Shown in pieces: positions 39,434 to 48,648 of a stretch of DNA of 64,000 nucleotides (position 1 is its first letter; each line of letters starts with the position of its first letter). The notes under the pieces were generated by a model. The model worked only from the letters and a program-made list of their open reading frames with translations, searched no databases and was not told where the DNA came from. A program made the translations under genes and the position numbers. The DNA lies in contig NZ_PDLO01000008.1 of assembly GCF_002631205.1 (NCBI RefSeq), positions 141,589 through 205,588 on the forward strand, read 5' to 3'. Source of the stretch: Neolewinella marina (GTDB lineage Bacteria; Bacteroidota; Bacteroidia; Chitinophagales; Saprospiraceae).

Positions 39434-42253
39434 CTACCGCCGCAGAATGCGCAGGGTCCGCGCGGCGTCTCCCGCCGCTACCCACACGAAGTACAGTCCG
39501 GCCGGCACCCGGCTCAGGTCCACCCGCGTGGCCACCTGCGCCCGCCGCCCCAGTTCCTGGACGGATAACCGGCGCCCACGGGCGTCGTAGACCTCCAGGT
39601 GTACCGTTTCCGCCCGGGGCAGCTCCAGCCTTACCTCCAGCACGCCGGAAGTAGGGTTCGGAAAGGCTTCCAGCCCGGCCAGTATGGCGTTGGGGTCTTC
39701 GGTGGAGACGGCGTCCAGGTCGATACTCACCGTCAGCTCATCCGAACAGCCTACGGCATCGGTCACCGTGACGCGGTAGTCGGCCACGCTCAGGCTGTCG
39801 GCCGAGGGCGAGGTGTCCCCGTTGCTCCAGGCGTAGGTGTAGGGGGCCAGCCCCGCCCCCACCAGCACGTAGGCGGTGCCGTCGTCGGCGAAGATGCCCG
39901 AGGGCGGCGCGGTGGTGAAGCGCAGGTCCAGGCTTTCCGGACAGCGCCGCACGCCGATGTCGTCGAAGGTGACGAAGATGTCGCCGGTGGCCCAGGTAGC
40001 CGAGAAGGTGAAGTAGTAGCCGAGACCGATCTCCGGCAGTGCAAGGGAGAAGGTGGAATCCGCGGGGGCCTCATCCAGCTCCAGCAGCAGGGCCACTTCC
40101 TCGTCGCAGTCGGACCCCATGGTAACGGTGAGGTCAAGCAGGGCATCGGTAACCGGATTGCCGTCGGCATCGCGGATGCGCAGGGTAAAGACCAGTTCGT
40201 CCTCGGCCTCGACCACGCCGTAGCTGGCCGTGGTGAAGGAGAAATCGGTGTCCTGCTCGTTCAGGTTGTCGGTTAGGGCCAGGGAGGGCGTACCCGTGCG
40301 GCGGGCGATCACCGCGTCGGCGGGGATGGTCCACCCCTGGGGGGCGCGGCCGTCCTCAAAGTCCACCCGGAAGGGAATTTCCTGGACCGCGGGGTAAACG
40401 TAGGTCAGGGTATCGTTGTAGGTAGCGCCGTCCCCTTCGGCGGTCACCCACACCAGCAGGCGGTTTTCCGTGCCCACGGCCTGGTCCACGACCAGCGGAT
40501 CGGCGAAGCGGTAGGTCAGGGGGGTGCCAATGACCCGGGGAGCGGCGGCGCGCTCACTTACGGTCGGGCTACCGTTGAGGGAATAACTGACGGTGACCGA
40601 ATCCACGATCACTCCGCCAAGTTGGGTGTAGGTGAAGGCCAGCGTATCGGTACGCTGCTCGCAGTTGGCGGCGTTGAACAGCCGGGCGCTGACGGCGGCG
40701 TAGTCGGTCTCCGCGGCCGGGGCGATGCGGAAGTTATCGATCGCGACGCCTTCCCGTTGTCCGTCGCCATCGCTTTCAAATACGAAGCGGAAGCGCACTT
40801 CCTCCTCCCCGGCAAACCCTTTGAGCTGGTGGCTCACCAGGGCATAGCCGCCGCCGAATCCGCCGTCGCCGTCCCATACCCGCCGGCGTCCGTTGTTGTA
40901 CCAGTTCACGCTGGTGGTGTTGCGGTCCACGCGGCGCCAGCTGGCACCGCCGTCGGTGGTGGCCTGGAGGTAGAGGCCGTCGAACTGGGCCTCGGTATCC
41001 ACGTAGAGCAGGAAGGAGAGGGAGGGGTCTGCGGTCAGGCCGGAGAAGTCGAAACAGGGCGACTGCAGGTAGCTGCGCTCGTCGTCGTTGTAGGGGCCGG
41101 TGGCGTTGGTCACGTAGGCGAAGTCGCCCGATCCGGCGCGGTCGATCCGGGGGCCCCGGGGCCGGGCGCGCGCCCAGGAAGAGGGTCCCCGGCCGGCCGC
41201 CTGCGGCAACCAGAAGCCGTTTCCGTCCTCAAAGGATTCCAGGTAGGGGAATTCGGCGACCACCGGCAGGCTCACCACCGAGGCCGTCAGGGTGTCGTTT
41301 TCGGGGTTCTCGTCTCCATCCAGCTGGGTGTAGACCTGGAATTCGTAGTAGCCCGCCTCCCGGAGGTCGACCGGCGTCTTGAAGCTGAAAAACTTGGTGC
41401 TGTCGACGCCCACCACGCCGGTGTAGATACCGTCGAAGGGGAAGTTCACCCCCCCGGACTCACCGTTCACCCGGAAGTTGATGCGGAAGAACTGCTGGGG
41501 CTCACCGCCGAAGTTGGTCACGCCCACCGTCAGGGTATCCAGCCCGTCGGCGTGGCAGCCGTCCACGGGGTTGCGCAGCACGGTGATGCCCACGTCGCGG
41601 CGGATGGGCGTCACGATGCGGAAGGGGCCGCGGCGCACGCTGGTTTCTTCCGGTGCGTCGCACTCGGTGGCCACGTAAAATTCGTAGGCCGTTTGGGGCA
41701 GGAGGTCGCTGATGCGCAGCATGGTATCCCGGGTAGTGATGCGGGTGGCTTCTTCGCCTTCGGGGTCAAAGCCGGATTCCCCGTAGGTGATGCGGTAGGT
41801 AGGCCGGTCGGGGGTGCCCCGGAAGCGCAGGTCGACGGAGTTGTAGCGCAGGCGGTACAGCTCGATGGACGACAGCGGCGGCGGCGCGCAGGTGCGGCAG
41901 GCGGCCGTGAAGGCCGTGAGCACCGGTACCGGGGTGGGAGCCTGTACGGTGTAGATCAGGCTGTCGTTGTTGTCCAGGATGGACAGCCCCACTTCCGCCG
42001 GGAAGGCGCCAGCGACGAATCCTACGGTGACGCGGTCGCCGTTTTCCACGGGGAAGAAGAAATCCCGCCGCGCCCCGTCGTCGTTGGTGGCGTCGAGGGT
42101 GAAGACCCGCGGGCGGCCGTCGACGGTGACGGTGAGCAGTCCCCCGTTCCAGCCGTCGCCCCCCTGGTCCGTCAGTTGCAGCTGGTAGAAGCAGTCCTGG
42201 CCGCTCAGGCCGGTGACGAGCAGGAGGAAGAGAGTAAGTAGATGTAGTCGCAT
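39434..42253 (-). CDS. Large secreted protein with T9SS type A sorting domain
   Basis: 939 aa with a signal peptide (about 1-18, MRLHLLTLFLLLVTGLS). After a short beta module with a GDGWNG motif come a Cys-bearing fibronectin type III-like module (about 85-185), a CARDB-like region on 'differences and formal quantities' type beta sandwiches, and a MAM-like or jelly-roll segment (CFDFSGLTADPSLSFLLYVD, about 390-520). A PKD/SprB-like stretch (YTYAWSNGDTSPSADSLS, DYRVTVTDAVGCSDELTV, about 810-855) precedes the sorting domain (FPNPTSGVLEVRLELPRAE ... VPAGLYFVWVA). No catalytic motif is visible, so an adhesin or structural surface role is likely. The frame is open to 42724, but the signal peptide fixes the start at 42253. 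Confidence 0.85.
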   Translation of the reverse strand: MRLHLLTLFLLLVTGLSGQDCFYQLQLTDQGGDGWNGGLLTVTVDGRPRVFTLDATNDDGARRDFFFPVENGDRVTVGFVAGAFPAEVGLSILDNNDSLIYTVQAPTPVPVLTAFTAACRTCAPPPLSSIELYRLRYNSVDLRFRGTPDRPTYRITYGESGFDPEGEEATRITTRDTMLRISDLLPQTAYEFYVATECDAPEETSVRRGPFRIVTPIRRDVGITVLRNPVDGCHADGLDTLTVGVTNFGGEPQQFFRINFRVNGESGGVNFPFDGIYTGVVGVDSTKFFSFKTPVDLREAGYYEFQVYTQLDGDENPENDTLTASVVSLPVVAEFPYLESFEDGNGFWLPQAAGRGPSSWARARPRGPRIDRAGSGDFAYVTNATGPYNDDERSYLQSPCFDFSGLTADPSLSFLLYVDTEAQFDGLYLQATTDGGASWRRVDRNTTSVNWYNNGRRRVWDGDGGFGGGYALVSHQLKGFAGEEEVRFRFVFESDGDGQREGVAIDNFRIAPAAETDYAAVSARLFNAANCEQRTDTLAFTYTQLGGVIVDSVTVSYSLNGSPTVSERAAAPRVIGTPLTYRFADPLVVDQAVGTENRLLVWVTAEGDGATYNDTLTYVYPAVQEIPFRVDFEDGRAPQGWTIPADAVIARRTGTPSLALTDNLNEQDTDFSFTTASYGVVEAEDELVFTLRIRDADGNPVTDALLDLTVTMGSDCDEEVALLLELDEAPADSTFSLALPEIGLGYYFTFSATWATGDIFVTFDDIGVRRCPESLDLRFTTAPPSGIFADDGTAYVLVGAGLAPYTYAWSNGDTSPSADSLSVADYRVTVTDAVGCSDELTVSIDLDAVSTEDPNAILAGLEAFPNPTSGVLEVRLELPRAETVHLEVYDARGRRLSVQELGRRAQVATRVDLSRVPAGLYFVWVAAGDAARTLRILRR

Positions 42254-42382
42254 AGTGGCTGGATTCCTTCGGGAAAAATACCACAAAGGCGACGAACGCG
42301 GGCGCGTGCTATCGCCTGAACCATTCTTTTGGGGTGGCGTTAGTCCCCCGGCTGTCCAATAATCACCCTTTACCCCCCTGCC

Positions 42383-43300
42383 TTGGTCGTCTACACCATC
42401 AGCGACGTTGAAAAACTCACCGGCATCCGGGCCCCTACCCTCCGCGCCTGGGAGCAGCGTTACGAGCTGGTGGCTCCCCACCGCGACGAAAACAACGCAA
42501 GGGTGTACGGGGAGGAGGACCTGCGCGAGCTCAGCACCGTGGCCCTGCTCCACCGCCACGGCTACCGCATCAGCCGGATCGCCGCCATGTCGCCCGGCGA
42601 GCGGGTACGGGAGGTAGCCGCCGTCACCGCCCTCAACATCAGCCCCGAGACCCGCCTTGATGCCCTCACCCTGTCGGTGCTGGAGCTCGACCCCTGCCGC
42701 TTCAGTATGCTCGTCGACGCCCACACCGAACAGCGCGGCTTCGAGGAAACGATGATGAAAGTGATCTTCCCCCTGCTCGACAAGCTCGGACTGCTCTACT
42801 TCACCGGATCAATTACGGCGGCCCAGGAGTCCTTCACCGGGGGACTGATTCGCCAGAAGGTCCTGGCGGCCACCGACCGCCTGCCGGCGGCGGGCCGCCC
42901 CGGCAGGCCCGTCTTCACCCTCTTCCTGCCGGAAGGGGAACGGCAGGAACTGAGCATGCTCTTCATCCAGTACCTCCTGCGCAAGCGGGGCTTCCCGGTG
43001 GTGTACGTGGGCACCGATGTATCCTGTACCGACCTGGGCGATCTTTACCGGGTGCGGCCAGTGGACTACCTCTTCACCATCCTGTCCAGCAACTACGTGG
43101 CCCGTCCCGTGGAGGATCTGGTGCAGGACATCCTGGACCACTGCCCCGACTGCCGGTTGCTGCTCTCCGGCTACCAGGCCGGCCTTCACGATCTGACCGG
43201 CTTCCGGCGGGTGGAGCGGAAGGCGGGGTTACGGGAGATGATTGAGTGGATGGATTCCTTCAGTACGCCCGCAGGTCCGAGAATTGCTGTAGCGAGATGA
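42383..43300 (+). CDS. MerR-type transcriptional regulator with degenerate cobalamin-binding-like domain
   Basis: 305 aa from a TTG start. Residues 1-70 form a MerR winged helix (YTISDVEKLTGIRAPTLRAWEQRYELVAP). Residues about 90-175 are a helical bundle and about 190-300 a Rossmann-like B12-binding fold, the layout of CarH/LitR light sensors. The B12-ligand His of the E-x-H-x-x-G motif is absent: the equivalent segment reads PEGERQELSM, with Gln in place of His. Cobalamin binding is therefore doubtful. Its last 41 bases overlap the 3' end of the convergent TPR gene. It is divergent from the large T9SS cargo gene and could control it. Confidence 0.85.
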   Translation: MVVYTISDVEKLTGIRAPTLRAWEQRYELVAPHRDENNARVYGEEDLRELSTVALLHRHGYRISRIAAMSPGERVREVAAVTALNISPETRLDALTLSVLELDPCRFSMLVDAHTEQRGFEETMMKVIFPLLDKLGLLYFTGSITAAQESFTGGLIRQKVLAATDRLPAAGRPGRPVFTLFLPEGERQELSMLFIQYLLRKRGFPVVYVGTDVSCTDLGDLYRVRPVDYLFTILSSNYVARPVEDLVQDILDHCPDCRLLLSGYQAGLHDLTGFRRVERKAGLREMIEWMDSFSTPAGPRIAVAR

Positions 43301-44126
43301 TCTGCCAGTCGTTCAGCGTCCGCTCTACCTCGGCGGGGTGGATGGCGGCCATGGCCACCAGGGCGGTGCCGTTCTCGGGCCGGGGCAGCAGGTCACTGTA
43401 GTATTCTGGGAAGGCCCGCCGCTCGTCGTCGCTGGCGTTGGCGCGGGTTTGCTGTACGGCGCGGGTAGCGTTGCTCCAGACCTCGAAGCCCAGTCCGGCG
43501 TCGTAGCAGAGCTGCTCCAGCTGCTCGATGTGTCCGGCATTGCTGGTGTGCAGCAGGCAGCTGAAGGTCTGGTAGGGCGAGCGTTTCAGTCGGCTCACCG
43601 CTTCGAATATCGGCACCCGCCTCCGGGCCACCACATTGTAGCCCCGCTGTCCGCGGCGGTCGTAGAGCAGTAGGTCGCGGTACCCCATGCCGCTGCCCGG
43701 ATGGGGAATGCTCACCACCCGGCCGCGGGCCGCGTCCAGGGGCTGCATCCAGAGGATCTCGTAGCCGTCGTCGTGCTTGAGCTGGAGGCCAAGGGGCTGG
43801 CTCAGGTCCACGCTGCCGAAGCCGAACTTGGCCCAGACGGTCTGGGCGGTGCGCATCCGCTTCAGGGGTACGGCGGCCAGGCCGAGCTGCCACCAGGCGT
43901 CGCGGTCGTCGGCGTCGAGGGCCACCGTCTTGCTCCAGTAGTGGAAGGCCGGTTTCCACTCGCCGCGGCGGGAGTAGATATGGCCGAGGCTGCGGAAGGC
44001 CCCCGCCCAGTCGGGTACGATCCGGGTCACCTTCTTCAGGAGCTTCACGGCGGTGTAGGGGTCCCCCACCTTGTCGTAGCGGAGGGCCTGCTCGTAAAGT
44101 TCCAGGTAGTTAGGTGGTAAGTTCAT
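43260..44126 (-). CDS. TPR-containing protein of unknown function
   Basis: 288 aa. The N-terminal ~100 residues hold two to three tetratricopeptide repeats (YEQALRYDKVGDPYTAVKLLKKV, AFRSLGHIYSRRGEWKPAFHYWSKTVAL, AWWQLGLAAVPLKRM). The remaining two thirds have no family I recognise and no signal peptide or membrane segment, so it is probably a cytosolic adaptor. Its 3' end overlaps the MerR gene on the opposite strand by 41 bases. Its start is divergent from rlmN. Confidence 0.75.
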   Translation of the reverse strand: MNLPPNYLELYEQALRYDKVGDPYTAVKLLKKVTRIVPDWAGAFRSLGHIYSRRGEWKPAFHYWSKTVALDADDRDAWWQLGLAAVPLKRMRTAQTVWAKFGFGSVDLSQPLGLQLKHDDGYEILWMQPLDAARGRVVSIPHPGSGMGYRDLLLYDRRGQRGYNVVARRRVPIFEAVSRLKRSPYQTFSCLLHTSNAGHIEQLEQLCYDAGLGFEVWSNATRAVQQTRANASDDERRAFPEYYSDLLPRPENGTALVAMAAIHPAEVERTLNDWQIISLQQFSDLRAY

Positions 44127-44236
44127 AGATCATACACTGCAAGGCAAAAAAGGCCAATGGCCGGAGGATAACTAACGTATAAGAACCTGCGAGGTTGGAA
44201 CGTCAACCACCACCGTCCGTCAGGCGTTGCTCTCCC

Positions 44237-45292
44237 ATGGCCACAATGACCGCTACCCGTCCCGACATCCGTTCCCTCAGCCTGGAGGAACTCACCTCCG
44301 ACCTTATTCTCGCCGGAGAGAAGAAGTTCCGCGCCAAGCAAGTGTACGAATGGCTGTGGCAGAAAGGCGCCCGCAGCTTCGATGAGATGACCAATTTGTC
44401 GCTTGCCTTGCGCGACAAGCTGAAGGAGAAATATACCCTGCCCGTCATCACCCTCGACCAGCTGCAGCGCAGCTCAGACGGGACCCTGAAGAGCCGCTTC
44501 CGCCTGCACGACGGCCACCTCATCGAGTCGGTGCTCATCCCCGTCGTTGCCGACGACCGCTACACCGTCTGCGTTTCCAGCCAGGTGGGCTGCAGCCTCA
44601 CCTGCAGCTTCTGCGCCACGGGCCGCATGAAGCGGCTGCGCAACCTCACCGCCGCCGAAATTTACGATCAGGTGTACCTGGTCAACGAGCAGTGCCTGGA
44701 GACCTACGGCAAGCCCCTGACCAACATCGTCTACATGGGCATGGGCGAGCCCCTGCTGGCCTTCCGCGAGGTGGTGGGCAGCATCGACCGCATCACCAGC
44801 CACACCGGCCTGCACATGGCGCCCCGCCGCCTGACGGTCTCCACCGCCGGCATCGCCAAGATGATCCGCAAGCTGGCCGACGAGGACACCAAGGTGAACC
44901 TGGCCCTGAGCCTCCACGCCGCCGACGACGCGAAGCGCAACGAGATCATGCCGATCAACGAAACCAATAACCTGGAAACCCTCATCGAGAGCCTGGAATA
45001 CTTCTACGAGAAGACCAAGAAGCGCATCGGGTTCGAGTACATCACCTTCCAGGACTTCAACGACGGCCTCGACGACGCCGAGAACCTCTACCGCATCTGC
45101 CGCCGGGTACCCTCCATGGTCAACATCATCGAGTACAACCCCATCGACAACGCCCCCTTCCGCAAGTCGAGCGAGCACCGCATCGACGACTTCGCCACCT
45201 ACCTCCGTGACCGGGGCATCATGGTCACCGTGCGCCGCAGCCGGGGCAAGGACATCGATGCCGCCTGCGGGCAGCTGGCCAACAAGGGGTAA
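44237..45292 (+). CDS. rlmN: 23S rRNA (adenine-2503-C2)-methyltransferase RlmN
   Basis: 351 aa. Radical SAM enzyme that methylates A2503 of 23S rRNA and A37 of some tRNAs. The cluster motif is CSLTCSFCATG (CxxxCxxC), GEPLLAF follows as the SAM-binding GGE equivalent, and the C-terminal RRSRGKDIDAACGQL carries the methylated-intermediate Cys. The N-terminal helical domain (KFRAKQVYEWLWQKG) is typical. The ATG at 44237 is chosen over an in-frame upstream start at 44195, which adds only a basic, Pro-rich stretch. It ends 3 bases before a convergent gene. Confidence 0.96.
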   Translation: MATMTATRPDIRSLSLEELTSDLILAGEKKFRAKQVYEWLWQKGARSFDEMTNLSLALRDKLKEKYTLPVITLDQLQRSSDGTLKSRFRLHDGHLIESVLIPVVADDRYTVCVSSQVGCSLTCSFCATGRMKRLRNLTAAEIYDQVYLVNEQCLETYGKPLTNIVYMGMGEPLLAFREVVGSIDRITSHTGLHMAPRRLTVSTAGIAKMIRKLADEDTKVNLALSLHAADDAKRNEIMPINETNNLETLIESLEYFYEKTKKRIGFEYITFQDFNDGLDDAENLYRICRRVPSMVNIIEYNPIDNAPFRKSSEHRIDDFATYLRDRGIMVTVRRSRGKDIDAACGQLANKG

Positions 45293-45295
45293 ACG

Positions 45296-45781
45296 CTACC
45301 GGGCCGCCGCCACCAGTATTTTTTCCAGTTCCGCCTGCTTCGCCTCATCGTCGATGAGGTAGATGGGCAATTCCACCCGCTGACCGTCCTTCAGCTCCAG
45401 CGTAAGGTCGCGGACGGAGGGGCGGCGCGTCGCTACGAGGTGCCGCAAGTCCACCCGTTGCTTTCCATTCAGCTGGTCCAGCTGGTAGGTGAGGATACCG
45501 TCCTTGATGGTCACGAAGCGCTCCGGCGGCGTCTCCTCGCGGCCGTGGCGCTGGGAGGTGAAGTAGGCCACCAGTCCGCTCACGACCAGGTAGAGGATGC
45601 CGAGGATCAGCTGCCAGACGTGGTCGCGCTCATCCCCGATGGCCCAGTGGGTGAAGTAGAGGTAGAGCTCGTAGACCGCCGCCACCAGCAGCAGCGCGGC
45701 TCCGGCGTAGAGGAGGAGGTAAATCCAGCGGGCGGTGCCCGTTGCGGAATGGTCGGCGCGGAAGTGGTAGTCGGGAATCAC
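45296..45781 (-). CDS. Small membrane protein of unknown function
   Basis: 161 aa from a GTG start at 45781. Two hydrophobic helices (about 18-38 and 50-75) are followed by a soluble, PH-like C-terminal part (about 85-161) with strand pattern FVTIKDGILTYQL, LTLELKDGQRVELPIYLID. The frame is open further, to 45982, but that would run through the 3' end of porZ in another frame. It lies 25 bases downstream of porZ on the same strand and may be co-transcribed. No family recognised. Confidence 0.6.
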   Translation of the reverse strand: MIPDYHFRADHSATGTARWIYLLLYAGAALLLVAAVYELYLYFTHWAIGDERDHVWQLILGILYLVVSGLVAYFTSQRHGREETPPERFVTIKDGILTYQLDQLNGKQRVDLRHLVATRRPSVRDLTLELKDGQRVELPIYLIDDEAKQAELEKILVAAAR

Positions 45782-45806
45782 GGCAACGAAGATAGGCAGG
45801 AACCCC

Positions 45807-48176
45807 CTACCGGATGAAAACGATCTTGGCCACGGCGCTGCCCGGGTTCTCGAGGGCGAAGCGGCGGTTGCTGGAGGCGAAGACCAGGTATACCCCCGTG
45901 GCCACCCGGCGACCGTTGTAGTCGGTACCCGCCCAGCTGAACTGCCCGCCCGTAGCCAAGCCCTCGTACACCAGTTTGCCACCCACGTCGGTAATCTTCA
46001 CCCGGGCGTCGCGGGCCAGCCCCCGGACCGCAATGGGGCCGTCGTAGCCGGGTTCGACGGGGTTGGGGAATACCTCCAGCTCCCCCGTGAACACCTCCGC
46101 GGCGGCGGTGGCGTCGCCCCGGTAGCTGATGATGCCGAGTTCCGTACCGAAGTAAACGGTGCCCGACACCGGGTCGATGGCGATGCTCTTCACCACGTCG
46201 TCGAGCAGCGGACTGTTCCCCCGGTCGAACTTCAGCAGCTGCTCGTCACCGGCCTCCGAAAGCAGGAAGGCGCCGCCGTTGGTACCGATCCACTTGCGGT
46301 TGCCGCCGTCCACGGCGATGGTGCGGATTTCCTCGGTTTCCAGCAGGTACCCCCCGAATCCGTCGTCGGCCGACACCAGCGGGCGGTAGCCCGTGCAGGA
46401 TTCGGTGTCGAAGACGGTGCCCGGACAGGTAAAGATCACGATGCCCTCCGCGGTGCCTACCCACACGTTGCCCTCCAGGTCGACCGCGATGCTGCGCGTC
46501 TGATTGGTCGGCAGCTGGTTCTGGCTGCTGGCCAGGATGGTGCGGCAACGGTCGTCGCTGGGGTCCATCGGCGTACCCATGGGGTCGATGACGGTAAGCC
46601 CGCCGTTGCTGCCGCCGCGGTGGACCACCCAGACGTAGCCGAAATCATCCACCGCAATGTCGATGGCGATGTTCAGGTCGCACGACTGCCCGAGGGCCGC
46701 CCACTGCCCGTCCGGACTGCGCACGCTCACGATGCCGCCGGATTCGGCCCGGCTGACCGCGAAGTAGGTGTAGCCCTGGACATCGGTAGCCGCCCCCGCC
46801 GCCCGGATGCGGCCGGGCCCCGCGTCCGGGGCCAACTCCAGGCTGCTGTTCGTCTCGTCGTAGAGGGTGAACTCCCCTTCCGCGTCGCGGCCCACCACCC
46901 CCTCGAAGAAGGAGCTGAAGTAGTGGACGCGGTTGACGGGGTCGTAGTCCACGTCGATGATGGTCAGGAAGTCGTCGTCGCCCCCCGTGCTCCCGTTCCG
47001 CCCGCGCAGGGCCGGGGTATTGAAGGGGGTGAAGGTGGTCCAGCTGCCGTCGGCGTAGCGCCATACCCCGTCGGCGTCGAAGGTCGGGGTGGTGTTTTCG
47101 TCCAGCTGTCCGGGGGCTACCCACAGGGCCGTCCCGTCGTGGAGCAGGCGGTACACGCGGTCTTTCGGGGGGCCAGGATAGGCCAGTCGGCGGCACTCTC
47201 CCGCGGCAGCGGTCAGGTAGCGGATGTCCTCGGCGGCGTCGCCGAACCAGATGCGGCCGGACTCATCCTCGATGCCGTAGTTGGTGCGGTAGGCGCAGTC
47301 GGGCAGCTCGGTCCCTACCCCGGGGGTTTCTCCCATCGCCAGGATGACCCGGTCCGCGCAGTTGCCGGTGGTGCAGCGGTAGCCGGCGAGCAGCACGCTG
47401 GGGCCGCCGCTGAGGTACTCCAGGCGGTTGTCGGCGCGGACGGCGTCGTAATGGATGCGGGCGGTATCCCCCTGCAGGCGGTATACGTCTTCGTCGACGC
47501 TGAAGTAGAGGGCGTCGCGCCAGGTGGCCAGGGTATTGGAGCTATAATCGCCCGGCAGTCCCGCGGCCGGCCCCAGCAGGGTCCAGCGGTTGAAGTCGTT
47601 GAGGTTCACCCCCCGCAGCGGGGCCCGGTAGAGCCCTTCGGGGGTGGCGGCGTAGAGGTGGCCGGCGTGAGCGGCCACGCTGTTGACGCGTACGCCGGTG
47701 AAGGTGGTGAAGTTGAAGATCTGCTCGTCCAGCGACAGCGAGCTGAGGCCATAGCCGGTGGCCAGGTAGACGGTGTTGTCCTCCCCGAAGCTGATGTCGT
47801 AGATCCGCTTGTCGCCGCTGAAGTTGAAGTTGTCGATCTGCCGCAAGGTGGAGAACCTACCCCGGCGGTAGAGGTCGATGGTGCTGTTTTCGTACACGAT
47901 GATCAGCGTCCCCGTGGGGGCGTGGTACTTCACCCGGTCGATCTTGCCGCCGGCCAGCCCGTCGGTGCGGGTCAGGGGGCGGATGCTGAGGTCCTCCTTG
48001 TCGAGGAAGAAGACCACGTTGCCGGTGGTGTAGATGACCGCCTCCGGGCTTTGGGTCACGTAGGCCCCCGAGGCGAAGGACTGCAGGCTGCGCCACTGCC
48101 CGAGGCTGTCGACCTGGGAGCGGAGGCCGGCGGCGGTGAGCAGCAGCAGGGTACCGAGGAGAAGCTGTTTCAGCAT
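45807..48176 (-). CDS. porZ: Type IX secretion protein PorZ (two beta-propellers plus C-terminal domain)
   Basis: 789 aa. Signal peptide about 1-20 (MLKQLLLGTLLLLTAAGLRS). The mature protein opens with GQWRSLQSFASGAYVTQSPEAVIYTTG and DKEDLSIRPLTRTDGL, the pattern of PorZ, followed by two-component-regulator-like propeller repeats (for example ATPEGLYRAP, VWVGTAEGIVIF, WIGTNGGAFLLSEAG). It ends with a T9SS-type C-terminal domain (VFPNPVEPGYDGPIAVRGLA). PorZ presents anionic lipopolysaccharide to the PorU sortase on the cell surface and keeps its own C-terminal domain. The ATG at 48176 starts the signal peptide; a TACCTTTA box sits about 5 bases upstream. Confidence 0.87.
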   Translation of the reverse strand: MLKQLLLGTLLLLTAAGLRSQVDSLGQWRSLQSFASGAYVTQSPEAVIYTTGNVVFFLDKEDLSIRPLTRTDGLAGGKIDRVKYHAPTGTLIIVYENSTIDLYRRGRFSTLRQIDNFNFSGDKRIYDISFGEDNTVYLATGYGLSSLSLDEQIFNFTTFTGVRVNSVAAHAGHLYAATPEGLYRAPLRGVNLNDFNRWTLLGPAAGLPGDYSSNTLATWRDALYFSVDEDVYRLQGDTARIHYDAVRADNRLEYLSGGPSVLLAGYRCTTGNCADRVILAMGETPGVGTELPDCAYRTNYGIEDESGRIWFGDAAEDIRYLTAAAGECRRLAYPGPPKDRVYRLLHDGTALWVAPGQLDENTTPTFDADGVWRYADGSWTTFTPFNTPALRGRNGSTGGDDDFLTIIDVDYDPVNRVHYFSSFFEGVVGRDAEGEFTLYDETNSSLELAPDAGPGRIRAAGAATDVQGYTYFAVSRAESGGIVSVRSPDGQWAALGQSCDLNIAIDIAVDDFGYVWVVHRGGSNGGLTVIDPMGTPMDPSDDRCRTILASSQNQLPTNQTRSIAVDLEGNVWVGTAEGIVIFTCPGTVFDTESCTGYRPLVSADDGFGGYLLETEEIRTIAVDGGNRKWIGTNGGAFLLSEAGDEQLLKFDRGNSPLLDDVVKSIAIDPVSGTVYFGTELGIISYRGDATAAAEVFTGELEVFPNPVEPGYDGPIAVRGLARDARVKITDVGGKLVYEGLATGGQFSWAGTDYNGRRVATGVYLVFASSNRRFALENPGSAVAKIVFIR

Positions 48177-48294
48177 TCGGTAAAGGTAAGCCGGGGCGCG
48201 GGCGCGGGTGCCATGCCGGGGCGGGAAAGCTTGGTCGGTGGCTGACGAAATCGCCGCCCGCCCCGGCAACCGAAAAATGCCTAACTATGGAGCC

Positions 48295-48510
48295 ATGGAT
48301 TCCGCCCCTTCCTTCGGCACGATCGTCTTCTACCTGCCCGAGCGCGGGTTCGGCTACCTGCGGCTGCGGGGCAGCCGCGAGGAATTCCATTTCCGCCGCC
48401 GCAACCTCCTGGTGGCTACCGTCCGCAAGGGAGACCTGGTGCGCTTCGTGCTCCGCGATGGCCCCCAGGGCTACTACGCGGACGCCATCGAGCCGGCGGG
48501 GCTGGCGTAG
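48295..48510 (+). CDS. Cold-shock-domain-like small protein
   Basis: 71 aa (77 aa if the ATG at 48277 is used). It shows a cold-shock OB-fold layout: GTIVFYLPERGFGYLRLRG corresponds to the 'GxVKWFNxxKGFGFI' strand, and EEFHFRRRNL to 'DVFVHxSxI'. The RNP aromatic residues are partly kept (FGYL, FHF). It would bind single-stranded RNA or DNA. It is more divergent than canonical CspA, so a specialised role is possible. It is divergent from porZ. Confidence 0.65.
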   Translation: MDSAPSFGTIVFYLPERGFGYLRLRGSREEFHFRRRNLLVATVRKGDLVRFVLRDGPQGYYADAIEPAGLA

Positions 48511-48525
48511 TCGTCCAACGCTGAG

Positions 48526-48553
48526 TGGTCGGACGACTTAAGTCGTCCGACCA
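48526..48553. repeat. Perfect 28-base palindrome
   Basis: The arm TGGTCGGACGACTT is followed immediately by its reverse complement, with no loop. It lies 16 bases after the cold-shock gene stop. Degenerate copies of GTCGTCC or GGACGAC surround it (48511-48517, about 48570, about 48592). It may act as a terminator, a dimer-binding site or a REP-like repeat. Confidence 0.8.
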
Positions 48554-48648
48554 ATAATTCATGGACGACTAAGTGGTCCAACCGCTCAGCCCTGGACGAG
48601 CCAACCGCCCGACAAAACCTCATCCCTCGCTCACGGGTTGATAGAACT

